From contig NZ_CP036498.1 in the NCBI RefSeq assembly GCF_018279705.1, positions 2,931,001-2,995,000 on the forward strand: DNA of 64,000 nt, given 5' to 3'. A program made the position numbers and the translations under genes. The stretch is from Tardiphaga alba (GTDB taxonomy: Bacteria; Pseudomonadota; Alphaproteobacteria; Rhizobiales; Xanthobacteraceae). Below are positions 25,928-35,167 of the stretch, piece after piece. Positions within the stretch are counted from its first letter, which is position 1. Every line of letters begins with the position of its first letter. The notes under the pieces were generated by a model. It was not told the DNA's origin. It made no database searches and saw only the letters and a list, made by a program, of their open reading frames with translations.

Positions 25928-27961
25928 ATGCGGCTGTGGATTGCCGGAATTGCCGTGTTTGCCGCACTATGCGCGGGCCCTGCCTTCGCATGGGAGCATT
26001 GGGGCGGCGATGCCGGTGGCACGCGATTCTCGTCGCATGGCCAGATCACGCCCGGCAACGCCCCGCGCCTGATCGAGGCCTGGACTTTCCATACCGGCGA
26101 TCTCGTCGCCCGTACGCCGCAGCAGATCCGTCGCAGCAAGTTCGAGGCAACGCCGCTGTTTGTCGAGGACAGCCTGATCTTCTGCACGCCGTTCAACGAA
26201 GTGATCGCGCTCGATCCGGCGACGGGGCGCGCGCGCTGGCGATACGATCCCGGCGTGCCCGCGGATCTCAGGCCCGGCAATCGCTGGGTCTGCCGCGGTG
26301 TTACGCATTGGCGCGACGCGCGCGCGACGGCGGGAGCCGCCTGCGCCAGCCGCATCGTCATGGGCACCAATGATGCCCGCGTGGTCGCGCTGGATGCGAA
26401 GACCGGTCAGCCCTGCAGCGATTTCGGCAAGGCCGGCGAAGTGAAACTCGATCCCGGCGCACCGCTGGAATATGCCGGCGAATTCCAGGTGACGTCGCCG
26501 CCGGTGGTCGCCCGCGATGTGATGGTGGTCGGATCATCGTTCGCCGACAATCGCCGCGTCGATGCCCCGCGCGGCATCGTGCGTGCGTTCGACGTCCGCA
26601 CCGGCGGAGCACGCTGGACGTTCGATCCGCTGATCCGCGATGGCATCGAGGCCGGGCATGCCAATGTCTGGGCGCCGATGACCGTTGATGCGGAGCGTGG
26701 GCTGGTGTTCCTGCCGACGTCGTCGCCGAGCCCCGATTTCTTCGGCGGTAAGCGGCCGGGCGACAACAAGCATGCGAATTCGGTCGTTGCCTTGAAGATC
26801 GAGACAGGAGAACTCGCCTGGACGTTTCAGACCGTGCATCACGATGTCTGGGACTACGACGTTCCGGCACAGCCCACACTGGCGCGTATCGACAGTGGCA
26901 CTGGCTCGCGCGATGTGGTGATCCAGGCCACAAAAATGGGCTTTGTGTTCGTGCTGGATCGCGAGACCGGACAGCCGGTCTGGCCCGTCGAGGAGAGGCC
27001 GGTGCCGCAGAGCGGAGCACCCGGCGAAAGCCTGTCGCCGACGCAGCCATTTCCGACCCACCTGCCGTCGCTGGTGCCGCAGCAACTCGACCGCACCAAA
27101 CCATTCGGCCTGACCTTCTGGGATCGCGATGCCTGCGGCGAGCAGCTCAGGATGGGACGTTACGACGGTTTGTGCACGCCGCCCTCGACGGAAGGTTCCG
27201 TGGTGTTTCCGATGACCGGCGGCGGTGTCAATTGGGGCGGCGTGGCTTACGATCCGGTTCGGCAGATACTAATTGCCAATACCAGCCGCGCCGCGCATCG
27301 CATCACGCTGATCCCGCGCGCGCAGGCGCAGAACTACAAGCCGCCATCAGGCGCCGATTTCGGTCCGCAGCGCGGCGCGCCCTTTGCGATGACGCGTGCG
27401 CTGGTCGCGTCGCCATTCGGTATGCCCTGCAATCCGCCGCCCTGGGGCGCCATGGTCGCAGTCGATCTCAAGGCCGGCAAGGTGTTGTGGGAATCTAGTG
27501 TCGGCACCACCGAAGACATCGCGCCGCTCGGCCTCGCGTTGAACACCGGCACGCCGTTGGTCAGCGGTGTGCTGGCCACCGCCGGCGGCGTCATCTTCAC
27601 TGGCGCAATGGACGCGTACCTGCGTGCGTTCGATGCCGGCAGCGGCAAGGAGCTGTGGCAGGGCAGGCTGCCGGTGCCGGGCATCGCCAATCCGATGACC
27701 TATATGCTGAATGGCGAGCAGTATGTGGTGATCGGCGCCGGCGGGCATTCGGAGGCCGGCACCTCCATCGGCGACAGCATCGTCGCATTCCGCGTGCCGC
27801 GCGATGGCGAAGCGCCATCGCTGTGGTCACTCTATGTCGATCGACCAGGCGGACGATTGCGGGCAGGGGCGATCGTGGGTGGTGTGATGCTGGCGACGTT
27901 AATGCTAACTGCCGTCCAAATTCTCCGCCGCCGTAGGATGGGTAGAGCGGAGGCGCGTTAG
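25928..27961 (+). CDS. PQQ-dependent (glucose-type) dehydrogenase
   Basis: A 677-residue quinoprotein with an eight-bladed PQQ propeller: WEHWGGDAGGTRFSS at the start, WVCRGVTHWRD, the strand repeats DPATGRARWRYD and DAKTGQPC, the catalytic region TVHHDVWDYDVPAQPTL, and GGGVNWGG. It resembles the catalytic part of membrane glucose dehydrogenase. It lacks the usual five N-terminal helices; instead it has a signal peptide (1-21) and one C-terminal helix (about 648-668). Periplasmic oxidation would feed electrons to quinone. It lies 90 bases after the receptor. The last codons and the stop are inside a palindromic repeat. ATG 25928 is preferred to TTG 25922. Confidence 0.88.
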   Translation: MRLWIAGIAVFAALCAGPAFAWEHWGGDAGGTRFSSHGQITPGNAPRLIEAWTFHTGDLVARTPQQIRRSKFEATPLFVEDSLIFCTPFNEVIALDPATGRARWRYDPGVPADLRPGNRWVCRGVTHWRDARATAGAACASRIVMGTNDARVVALDAKTGQPCSDFGKAGEVKLDPGAPLEYAGEFQVTSPPVVARDVMVVGSSFADNRRVDAPRGIVRAFDVRTGGARWTFDPLIRDGIEAGHANVWAPMTVDAERGLVFLPTSSPSPDFFGGKRPGDNKHANSVVALKIETGELAWTFQTVHHDVWDYDVPAQPTLARIDSGTGSRDVVIQATKMGFVFVLDRETGQPVWPVEERPVPQSGAPGESLSPTQPFPTHLPSLVPQQLDRTKPFGLTFWDRDACGEQLRMGRYDGLCTPPSTEGSVVFPMTGGGVNWGGVAYDPVRQILIANTSRAAHRITLIPRAQAQNYKPPSGADFGPQRGAPFAMTRALVASPFGMPCNPPPWGAMVAVDLKAGKVLWESSVGTTEDIAPLGLALNTGTPLVSGVLATAGGVIFTGAMDAYLRAFDAGSGKELWQGRLPVPGIANPMTYMLNGEQYVVIGAGGHSEAGTSIGDSIVAFRVPRDGEAPSLWSLYVDRPGGRLRAGAIVGGVMLATLMLTAVQILRRRRMGRAEAR

Positions 27962-28034
27962 CGCCGCAGTGAAACCCATCGCCGCATATTCGGTGCGTGT
28001 TGTGATGGGTTTCGCTGCGCTCTACCCATCCTAC
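27933..28034. repeat. Dispersed palindromic repeat (GTAGGATGGGTAGAGCG type)
   Basis: Ends GTAGGATGGGTAGAGCG and CGCTCTACCCATCCTAC are perfect inverted repeats. It begins inside the PQQ dehydrogenase gene and encodes that protein's last residues and stop. Confidence 0.88.
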
Positions 28035-28045
28035 GAATTCTCAGC

Positions 28046-28075
28046 AAAAAGCCGGCTGGTTCGCAGCCGGCTTTT
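28046..28075. terminator. Bidirectional terminator between PQQ dehydrogenase and dsbA-like gene
   Basis: AAAAAGCCGGCT, loop GGTTCGC, AGCCGGCTTTT: A and T runs on both sides of a 9-10 bp GC stem, between two converging genes. Confidence 0.85.
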
Positions 28076-28100
28076 CGATCGCTGATCGTCTTTCAGGCGC

Positions 28101-28883
28101 TTACGAGCACACGGCCTTGCCGCAACGCGCCTGATTGATCTTTTCCTTCAGCGCATCGACGCCGACAGCGCCGATCACCACCTGATTGCCGATCACATAG
28201 CTCGGCGTACCGTTCATGCCCATGCTCTCGGCGAGCTTGAAGTTTTCCTCGATGGTGGCGCGCACTTCGGGGCTGGCCATGTCCTTTTCTAGCTTCGCCA
28301 TGTCGAGGCCGGCTTCCTTTGCGGCTGCCATCGAGCGCGCCTTGTCGGCCTGGCCGCGGCCGGTGAGCAGCTTCTGGTGGAAGTCGAGATACTTCTTGCC
28401 GGTCGGGTCCTGCATGCGCACGGCGACGGCCACCTGGGCAGCTTCCACCGAGCCCGGTCCGAGCACCGGGAATTCCTTGAGCACGACCTTCAGCTTCGGA
28501 TCGGCCTTCATGATCGTCACCATGTCTTCCATGGCGCGCTTGCAGTAGCCGCAATTGTAATCGAAGAACTCGACGAAGGTGACGTCGCCGTCCTTGTTGC
28601 CGATGGTGACACCGCGCGGCGACTTGAAGATCAGATCGGCATTGGCGGTCACCGCCGCCTTGTGCTTCTCGGCTTCAGCCGCGGCCTGGCGCTTCTGCAG
28701 TTCGGCGGACACCTCTTCGAGGATTTCCGGATGCTGCAGCAGGTAGTCCTTCATGATCTTCTGGATTTCGCCGCGCTGCGCATCGTTGAAGGCCGGCGCA
28801 GCCGACTGCGCCGACGCAATGACGGGCGCGCCGCACAAGGCAAGCGCCACGGCGGCAGAAGCGAGAAGGCGAAAGGTGCGCAT
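28101..28883 (-). CDS. DsbA-family thiol:disulfide oxidoreductase (ScsC-like)
   Basis: A 260-residue periplasmic protein. It has a signal peptide (about 1-25, ending ASAQ), a helical N-terminal extension (FNDAQRGEIQKIMKDYLLQHPEIL onward) as in ScsC/BdbD-like proteins, then a thioredoxin fold with the active site FFDYNCGYCKRAM and the cis-proline loop MNGTPSYVIGN. Two extra cysteines near the C-terminus (ARCGKAVCS) may form a second disulfide. It probably oxidises or isomerises disulfides. The longer frame upstream is not used; ATG 28883 starts the signal peptide. Confidence 0.9.
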   Translation of the reverse strand: MRTFRLLASAAVALALCGAPVIASAQSAAPAFNDAQRGEIQKIMKDYLLQHPEILEEVSAELQKRQAAAEAEKHKAAVTANADLIFKSPRGVTIGNKDGDVTFVEFFDYNCGYCKRAMEDMVTIMKADPKLKVVLKEFPVLGPGSVEAAQVAVAVRMQDPTGKKYLDFHQKLLTGRGQADKARSMAAAKEAGLDMAKLEKDMASPEVRATIEENFKLAESMGMNGTPSYVIGNQVVIGAVGVDALKEKINQARCGKAVCS

Positions 28884-29143
28884 GGGTTCGTGATCCTTTG
28901 GGGGAGTGGATTCGCAGGAAAGGCAAATCGGCCGAAAACTGCTTAGCATCCTGCGCACAGAATACGCGCAATTTATGAACCCATCTTCGGACAAATCGTC
29001 GTGGGTTGGGACGGTCCCATTAGCCGTGCCTGACAGTTGTGCGACACGCTCAAGCATAGGCCCATGCCGGAACCGAATACCTTCCTTGACGCGGAATTAA
29101 GAATATCAACCTACGAAAGCGCGGGGTTGAGGAAGGAACTTCT

Positions 29144-31225
29144 ATGCGCGTTCGTGTGCTTTTTATGCTGTGTGCCTCTGCAATGGCGTCGATCATTGCC
29201 ATTGCCGGTGCGGTTTTCATGGTCCAGCAGTGGGGCGATTATCGCAACGCCAGCGAAGCCGGCCATCTGGCGCGCGCGACGGCTGCCGTGCTGCGCACCA
29301 CCGAGCAGATGTCGGTCAGCCGCGGTCCCCAGAATGTCTCGCTGATTGCCGATCAGCCCGCGGCGGCACCGGCTTTGAGCGCCATTGCTGCCGCCCGCAA
29401 GGCGCTGGGCGACGAATTCTCCGCCGCCCGCGCCGCTATTGCCGCGACGACCTATCCCGAGCAGCAGCGTGCGCTCGCCGCCCTCGATAAGATCGGGCAG
29501 GACCTGAATGAGATCTATGGTCAGCTCGATCGTGCCTATCCGCAGCCGCGCGCCCAGCGCGATCAGGCGCTGTTGCGCGATTACGTGTCGCGCATGTTGC
29601 AGCTGCAGACCGCGCTCGACCGGGTGGTCAATGGTCTCGAGCGCAATGCCGCCGCCGCCCATGAGAGTGTCGGCAGTCTGATCCAGATCGCGCGGCTGTC
29701 CTGGGACATGCGTGACGCGGCCGGCCGCCGCGCCAGCTACTTCACCCGCGCCGTCGGCAACAGCAAGGGGCTGAGCACCGCCGACATCCAGGGTGTTGCG
29801 GAAGCGACCGGTGAAATCCGTCATGCCTGGGCGCGCCTGCAGGCGACCATTGCCCAGCTCGGCGACGATGCCGGCCTCGCAGCCATCGTGAAGTCCACCG
29901 AAGGCAAGTTCTTCGGCGAGACGGACGCTTTTATTGCCGAGATGACGAAGAAAGGCCTCGCCGGTACTGATTACGGCGTTTCCTTCCAGGACGTGCTGAA
30001 GCGGCTTGTCGGTCCCGCGCAATCCGCTATGGCCGTGCGCGATGCCGTCATGACCAAAGCCGCGGATCTCGCGGATGTGGCCAAGCGCCAGGCGCTGATC
30101 CATCTCTCCATCGTGGCCATCGGCATGGTGCTGGTGGGGCTGCTGGTGGTCGGAGTCACCATGCTGTTCGTTCGCCGCGTGGTGAAACCGCTGGTCGAGA
30201 CCACCCATGCGATCACCCGTCTGGCCGAAGGCGACCGCGACATCGAGGTGCCCGCCCGCGGTCGCCGCGACGAGATTGGCGAAATGGCGGAAGCGCTGGA
30301 AACCCTGCGCATCAACGCCATCGAGGCCGCGCGTCTTGAGGCCGAACACCGTGCCCAGCAGGAGGCCCGCGAAGCCCGGGCCGCGCGTATCGATGCGCTG
30401 ACAGCCGAATTCGACACCGCGAGCTCCGAGGTCATTTACGGCGTCGGCGCTGCTGGCGAGGACGTTCGACGTGATGCCGAGGCCACCTCGCGCCTTGCCA
30501 GCGGTTCGTCCGAGCGTGCCACCAATGTCGCAGCCGGCGCCGAGGAAGCCTCGGTCAGCGTCAGCACAATTGCCAGCGCAGCCGAAGAGATGAGCGTCGC
30601 TGTCACGTCGATCGCCGAACGGCTCGAGACCTGCGCCTCCATTGCCGCCGAAGCCGTGCGTGAAGTCGGCGATGCCGACCAGCGCATCGTCGGCCTCGAT
30701 CATGCGGTTGCGCGGATCGGCGATATCATCAAGTTCATCCAGGACATTGCAAGCCAGACCAATCTGCTTGCGCTCAATGCGACCATCGAGGCGGCACGCG
30801 CCGGCGATGCCGGCAAGGGCTTTGCAGTGGTCGCCGGTGAAGTGAAGGCGCTGGCGACACAGACCGCCAAAGCCACCGACGAGATCACCGCACAGATTGC
30901 CAGCATCGAGACCGAGACGGCGGCCGTGGTGCAGGCCATCAAGGGCGTCTCGCAGACCATAGGTCGCGTCGATGCGGTCACCGCTGATATCGCGGCCTCT
31001 GTCTCGCAGCAACGCACGGCCACCAGCGAGATCGCAGCCAATGCCCAGCAGGCAGCAACCGGCACCAAGGACGTGTCGTCGAATGTCGGCGCCGTCTCGA
31101 CCGCCATGTCGGAGGCGGAAGCCGCCGCGCTGCGCATGATCGCCAAGGCCGATGATCTCTCGACGCGCTCTGGCGATCTGGCCCAGCGCATCTCGCAATT
31201 CCTCGGCGCCGTTCGCGCGGCGTAA
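29144..31225 (+). CDS. Methyl-accepting chemotaxis protein
   Basis: A 693-residue chemoreceptor. A first helix (about 5-27) precedes a large helical periplasmic sensor (about 30-320, with a nitrate/type IV pili-sensor-like start), then a second helix (about 325-345), HAMP ([29 protein letters not shown]) and the MCP signalling domain. The hairpin tip is [46 protein letters not shown]. It signals to CheA/CheW for taxis. GAGGAAGGAAC precedes the ATG. It stands alone; the ligand is unknown. Confidence 0.93.
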   Translation: MRVRVLFMLCASAMASIIAIAGAVFMVQQWGDYRNASEAGHLARATAAVLRTTEQMSVSRGPQNVSLIADQPAAAPALSAIAAARKALGDEFSAARAAIAATTYPEQQRALAALDKIGQDLNEIYGQLDRAYPQPRAQRDQALLRDYVSRMLQLQTALDRVVNGLERNAAAAHESVGSLIQIARLSWDMRDAAGRRASYFTRAVGNSKGLSTADIQGVAEATGEIRHAWARLQATIAQLGDDAGLAAIVKSTEGKFFGETDAFIAEMTKKGLAGTDYGVSFQDVLKRLVGPAQSAMAVRDAVMTKAADLADVAKRQALIHLSIVAIGMVLVGLLVVGVTMLFVRRVVKPLVETTHAITRLAEGDRDIEVPARGRRDEIGEMAEALETLRINAIEAARLEAEHRAQQEAREARAARIDALTAEFDTASSEVIYGVGAAGEDVRRDAEATSRLASGSSERATNVAAGAEEASVSVSTIASAAEEMSVAVTSIAERLETCASIAAEAVREVGDADQRIVGLDHAVARIGDIIKFIQDIASQTNLLALNATIEAARAGDAGKGFAVVAGEVKALATQTAKATDEITAQIASIETETAAVVQAIKGVSQTIGRVDAVTADIAASVSQQRTATSEIAANAQQAATGTKDVSSNVGAVSTAMSEAEAAALRMIAKADDLSTRSGDLAQRISQFLGAVRAA

Positions 31226-31232
31226 CGGGGGA

Positions 31233-31312
31233 GTAGGATGGGTCGCGCGTCGCGAGACCCATCACCATAAATGCCGGAATTGATGGGTATCGTTATGCGC
31301 GACCCACCTTAC
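31233..31312. repeat. Dispersed palindromic repeat (GTAGGATGGGTCGCGCG type)
   Basis: Left end GTAGGATGGGTCGCGCG, right end CGCGACCCACCTTAC; the centre reads GACCCATCAC and TGATGGGT. Between the chemoreceptor and MBL hydrolase genes. Confidence 0.8.
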
Positions 31313-31339
31313 GGCTTCGACCAACCAAGGACTACGACG

Positions 31340-32305
31340 ATGACGCTCGACCGCCGCACGCTTCTGCAACTCTCCGCCATGGGGGCCATCGCAGGCTCGT
31401 CAATGCTATCCACTGCACAGGCACAGACCGCAGCTCCCGCACCCGCCGGCAAACGCAAGGCGCGCTGGATCTGCCTCGGCACCAAAGGCGGCCCGCGCGT
31501 CGGCCTCGGCCGCTCCAATCCCGCCAATGTGCTGATTGTCGATGACGTGCCCTACGTGGTTGATTGCGGCCCCGGCGTGTCGAAGCGCCTGGTCGAAGCC
31601 AAGGTGGCGCTGCCGGACGTGCGCTATGTGTTCGTGACGCATCTGCATTCAGATCATGTGCTGGAATACGGCAACATGGTCTATGGCGGCTGGTCGGCCG
31701 GCCTCAATCATCCGGTCGAGGCCTTCGCGCCGATCGGCATGGAAGCACTGACCAAGGCCTATTGGGAAAGCATCAAATTCGACGTCGATATCCGCATTGC
31801 CGATGAAAGCAAGCCGGACCCGCGCAAGCTGCTGGTCGCCAAGGACATCAAGGACTCCGGCATCGTCCTGGATAACGGCAAGGTCAAGGTCACTGCTTTC
31901 AAGACCCCGCATCCGCCGATCACCGAAAATTTCGCCTACAAGTTCGAAACCCCGGATGGCGTGTTCGTCTATGCCTGCGACACCAGTTTCAATCCGGCGC
32001 TGGCGAAATTCGCCGAAGGTGCGGATGTGCTGATCCATGAGACGATCTATGTGCCCGGCGTCGACAAGATGGTGGCCCGCGTCAAGAACGCCGCGACGCT
32101 GAAGGAGCACCTGATCGCGTCGCACACGACCACCGAGGATGTCGGCAAGATCGCCGCCATGGCCAAGGTCAAGAAGCTGGTCATGACCCATTTCGTGCCC
32201 GGCGATGATCCGACCATCACCGACGAGATGTGGGCGGCCGACGCCAAGAAGCACTATAGCGGCCCGATCGTGGTCGCGAAGGACCTCATGGAAATCGAGC
32301 TGTAA
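31340..32305 (+). CDS. Exported metallo-beta-lactamase-fold hydrolase
   Basis: A 321-residue MBL-fold enzyme with a Tat-like signal (DRRTLLQLSAMGAIAGSSML, ending TAQA). The metal motif THLHSDH is followed by the histidine in TPHPPITENFAYKF, the bridging aspartate in VYACDTSFNP and the last histidine in VMTHFVPG, so both zinc sites look intact. It resembles arylsulfatase/RNase Z-like MBL proteins; the substrate is unknown. ATG 31340 is chosen because earlier codons lie in the palindromic repeat. Confidence 0.87.
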   Translation: MTLDRRTLLQLSAMGAIAGSSMLSTAQAQTAAPAPAGKRKARWICLGTKGGPRVGLGRSNPANVLIVDDVPYVVDCGPGVSKRLVEAKVALPDVRYVFVTHLHSDHVLEYGNMVYGGWSAGLNHPVEAFAPIGMEALTKAYWESIKFDVDIRIADESKPDPRKLLVAKDIKDSGIVLDNGKVKVTAFKTPHPPITENFAYKFETPDGVFVYACDTSFNPALAKFAEGADVLIHETIYVPGVDKMVARVKNAATLKEHLIASHTTTEDVGKIAAMAKVKKLVMTHFVPGDDPTITDEMWAADAKKHYSGPIVVAKDLMEIEL

Positions 32306-32353
32306 GCTTCGATCTGCTATATCCTCCCATCGGCCAGGCCGGTGGGAGGGACC

Positions 32354-33379
32354 ATGAACGCCAGACTCGAACGGAAATTGCGGGTCATCGTCATAATCGC
32401 GGCGGCAGGCAGCTTTGCCGGCGCGGTGTTCGCCGCCACCCATGGGCTGCCGCTGCTGCCTGGTGTGGTCACGGGTCTGCTGATCAGCTCGATTCTCGGC
32501 GGCTTCGAGATTCTCATCTTCGACGGACCGGTGCGGGCCTGGCTAAACGATCGCTCCTTCACCGCCAGCCTGCTGATCAAGAGCACCTTCTATGCGACGG
32601 TGATCCTCACGGTTCAGTGGTTTCCGATCGTAGAGTGGATTCTGGGTAGACGTCCCATGCTCGGCATCGACACGTTCTGGTCGTCGCTGCTCTATTCGGT
32701 CGTCGTCTCCATTATTGTCAACCTCGCGCTCGCCATCACCAATCTTGTCGGCGGGCGTGCGCTGCTGAATTTCTTCACCGGCCGCTATCACGCCCCCGTC
32801 GAGGAAGAGCGCTTCGTGCTGTTCGTCGATATCGCCGGATCCACCGGGCTGGCGGAGAAGTTCGGCAGCCTCGGTATCCATCGTTTTCTTGATCGCACCT
32901 TTCGCGAGTTGTCGCTTCCCGTCGTTGATCACCGAGGGGAAGTACTGGCCTATGTCGGCGACGAGATGATCGTCACCTGGACCAAACGCGAAGGTGCGAA
33001 GGATAGCCGGCCGCTGCGCTGCTTCATGGCCATGCGCGACGAGCTTGCGCAGAAATCCGGCTATTTCGAGCGTGAATTCGGCGTTGCACCGCGCATCCGC
33101 GGCAGCTTGCATTTCGGCCCGGTGATCATCGGCGAAATCGGCGACGTCAAGCGTGCCATCGTGTTCAATGGCGATGTGATGAACACCACGTCGCGGCTCG
33201 AAGCACTCAGCCGCGATATCGACGGCGGCTTCGTCGCATCGCGTGCGGCTATTGCGCAGTTCAAGTCGCCGCTGCCTGTTGCCATGCGCGATCTCGGTCG
33301 TCTGCCGATCCGCGGTCGCATGGATGGAATCGATGCGATGGGGCTGGAGGAGACCGCACAGCGGATCACCGCAGCGTAA
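32354..33379 (+). CDS. Membrane-bound class III adenylate/guanylate cyclase
   Basis: A 341-residue protein with about four hydrophobic segments in the first 140 residues and a C-terminal cyclase domain (about 155-320). Metal-binding aspartates are visible in LFVDIAGSTGLAE and YVGDEMIVTW, and the transition-state pair in FNGDVMNTTSRLE. It should make cAMP (or cGMP) from a membrane position. GGGAGG stands ahead of ATG 32354; an upstream GTG in the same frame is less likely. It lies 48 bases after the MBL gene, perhaps co-transcribed. Confidence 0.9.
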   Translation: MNARLERKLRVIVIIAAAGSFAGAVFAATHGLPLLPGVVTGLLISSILGGFEILIFDGPVRAWLNDRSFTASLLIKSTFYATVILTVQWFPIVEWILGRRPMLGIDTFWSSLLYSVVVSIIVNLALAITNLVGGRALLNFFTGRYHAPVEEERFVLFVDIAGSTGLAEKFGSLGIHRFLDRTFRELSLPVVDHRGEVLAYVGDEMIVTWTKREGAKDSRPLRCFMAMRDELAQKSGYFEREFGVAPRIRGSLHFGPVIIGEIGDVKRAIVFNGDVMNTTSRLEALSRDIDGGFVASRAAIAQFKSPLPVAMRDLGRLPIRGRMDGIDAMGLEETAQRITAA

Positions 33380-33579
33380 TTCTCGACACGCAAGCGGTGA
33401 CGTCGCTGCGTGATGCATCCATGCCGAACATCTTCTAGATGAAGTGTCTCGTCTCACGGAATTGCGCAATCAGGATTTGCGCGGTCACGGCTTGCTCCGC
33501 CTTTTCATTGTCATGCGAGCATGGCAAGCGGTGCGCAGTTTCAAACACGCAAGACGATCTCACGATCCGGAGGACGACC

Positions 33580-34575
33580 ATGACAACCACGGCTTTGCTC
33601 ACTCGGCGCCGATTGATGACTGCAAGCGCGGGTGCCGCAGCTTTGCTTTGCGCGCCTTCGCTGGTGCGCGCCAACTCATGGCCGACAAAGCCGATCCGCA
33701 TCCTCGCGGGCTTTGCCGCCGGCGGCCAGACCGATCAGTTTTCGCGCGCCTATGGTGATTACATTTCGCGCGAGGTCGGGCAGACCGTGGTGGTCGAGAA
33801 CAAAACGGGCGCAGGCGGCGCGCTGGCGGCTGTCGAGTTGAAGCGCTCGGCGCCCGATGGTCACACGCTGATGATCACCAACACCACCACCTTCATGCTC
33901 AATCCCGTGCTGATGAAGGATATCCGCTACGATCCGCTGAAGGATTTTGCGATGATCTCGATGATGCCGAGCGGCAGCGTGCCGCTGTTCGTCAGCGAGA
34001 AAGTGCCGGCGAAGACGCTGGCCGAGTTCATCGACTATGCGAAGAAGTCCGGCAAGGTGAATATCGGCACTTACGCCGCGGGATCCTATGCGCATATCGT
34101 GGTCGCCGAACTCAACAAGCAATACGGCCTCAAGATGGAAGCGATCCATTATCGCGGCGAGGCGCCGATGTTCGCCGATCTTGCCGGACAGGCCATCGAT
34201 GCCGGCATCGGCACCTATGTCTCGGCGATGCCGCTGCTCGATGCCGGCAAGATCAAGACCATCGCCACCTCGCGGCGTCGCATTCCGTCACTGCCGGATG
34301 TAGCAACGTTCAAGGAGCAGGGCATGACCTCGCGCGCGACTGAATTGATGACGTTCCAGGGTTGCGTGGCGCCGACCGGCACGCCGCAGGAGATCGTGAC
34401 GAAGCTATCGGAACTGATGGTCGCAGCGGGCAAGACCGATCGCATCCAGGAGATGCTCAAGAAGCAGGGCATCGACGAAGCCGCAATGACGGTGGCCGCG
34501 AGCCAGAAGATCTACAAGGAAGAAGCGCCGGTCTGGGCCGAACTCGCCGGCAGCCTCGGGCCGGTGGCGCAGTAA
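33580..34575 (+). CDS. TctC/Bug-type tripartite tricarboxylate transporter substrate-binding protein
   Basis: A 331-residue periplasmic binding protein with a Tat-like signal (TRRRLMTASAGAAALL, ending VRA). The mature part starts NSWPTKPIRILAGFAAGGQTD, followed by VVENKTGAGGALAAVELKR and APDGHTLMI, the Bug-family pocket motifs. It binds a small organic acid for a TctAB permease, but no TctA or TctB gene is in the window, so it is an orphan receptor. CCGGAGGA precedes ATG 33580. The MaoC gene follows after a palindromic repeat. Confidence 0.9.
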   Translation: MTTTALLTRRRLMTASAGAAALLCAPSLVRANSWPTKPIRILAGFAAGGQTDQFSRAYGDYISREVGQTVVVENKTGAGGALAAVELKRSAPDGHTLMITNTTTFMLNPVLMKDIRYDPLKDFAMISMMPSGSVPLFVSEKVPAKTLAEFIDYAKKSGKVNIGTYAAGSYAHIVVAELNKQYGLKMEAIHYRGEAPMFADLAGQAIDAGIGTYVSAMPLLDAGKIKTIATSRRRIPSLPDVATFKEQGMTSRATELMTFQGCVAPTGTPQEIVTKLSELMVAAGKTDRIQEMLKKQGIDEAAMTVAASQKIYKEEAPVWAELAGSLGPVAQ

Positions 34576-34585
34576 CGTCAGCTGC

Positions 34586-34665
34586 GTAGGGTGGGAAAAG
34601 CGCAGCGTGCCCACCTCAATCAGCGTGCATTTGAAGGTGGGCACGCTTCGCTTTGCCCACCCTAC
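34586..34665. repeat. Dispersed palindromic repeat (GTAGGGTGGG type)
   Basis: Ends GTAGGGTGGGAAAAGCG and CGCTTTGCCCACCCTAC with inner copies GCGTGCCCACCT and AGGTGGGCACGC. Between the TctC-type and MaoC genes. Confidence 0.88.
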
Positions 34666-34684
34666 ACTTTGAAAGGGACTGCCG

Positions 34685-35167
34685 ATGTCGCCCCCCTTCG
34701 ATCCCGCGCTTCACCGGCGGCACGCCAATCGCTGGTTCGATGACTTCAAGCTTGGCGAGCGTTCTGTCTTGCCGAGCCGGACCATGACCGATGCGCTGTT
34801 CCTCGCTTTCCAGAGTGCCAGCGGTGACAACCATCCGGTGCATTATGATGTCGAATATTGCCGCCGCCGTGGCATGCCGCACATGCTGGCGCACGGCTAC
34901 CAGATCCTGATTCAGACCGCGGCCGGCGCCGGTGACTTTCCGTTCATGGTGGAAGACAGCCTGATCGGCTTCCTCGATCAGTCCTCGCGCTTCCTGCTCC
35001 CGGTCTACAGCGGCGACACGCTGTATCCCGCGCTGGAGATCACGGGGCTGACGCCCACCCGCACGACCGGCGTCATCGGCATCACCTCCACCGTCCATAA
35101 CCAGGCGTCGAAACTGGTGATGGAAGGAACGCAGCGTTATCTGGTGAGACGCAAGCCTGCGGGTTGA
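34685..35167 (+). CDS. MaoC-like (hot-dog fold) dehydratase
   Basis: A 160-residue MaoC-family protein. The hydratase motif is seen in FQSASGDNHPVHYDVEYC (Asp and His of the (R)-hydratase pair) and in GMPHMLAHGYQIL. Such enzymes hydrate enoyl-CoA thioesters. It follows an orphan TctC-type binding protein, so the pair may belong to one catabolic route. Its last 31 bases overlap the 3' end of the opposite-strand PepSY gene. Confidence 0.88.
   Translation: MSPPFDPALHRRHANRWFDDFKLGERSVLPSRTMTDALFLAFQSASGDNHPVHYDVEYCRRRGMPHMLAHGYQILIQTAAGAGDFPFMVEDSLIGFLDQSSRFLLPVYSGDTLYPALEITGLTPTRTTGVIGITSTVHNQASKLVMEGTQRYLVRRKPAG

Noticed and set aside
28093..28554. Open frame overlapping the dsbA-like gene
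   Set aside because: Same strand, other frame; the DsbA frame has a signal peptide, CGYC active site and cis-Pro loop.
29111..31198. Long minus-strand open frame opposite the chemoreceptor
   Set aside because: Shadow of the MCP gene; Gly/Arg-rich composition without domains.
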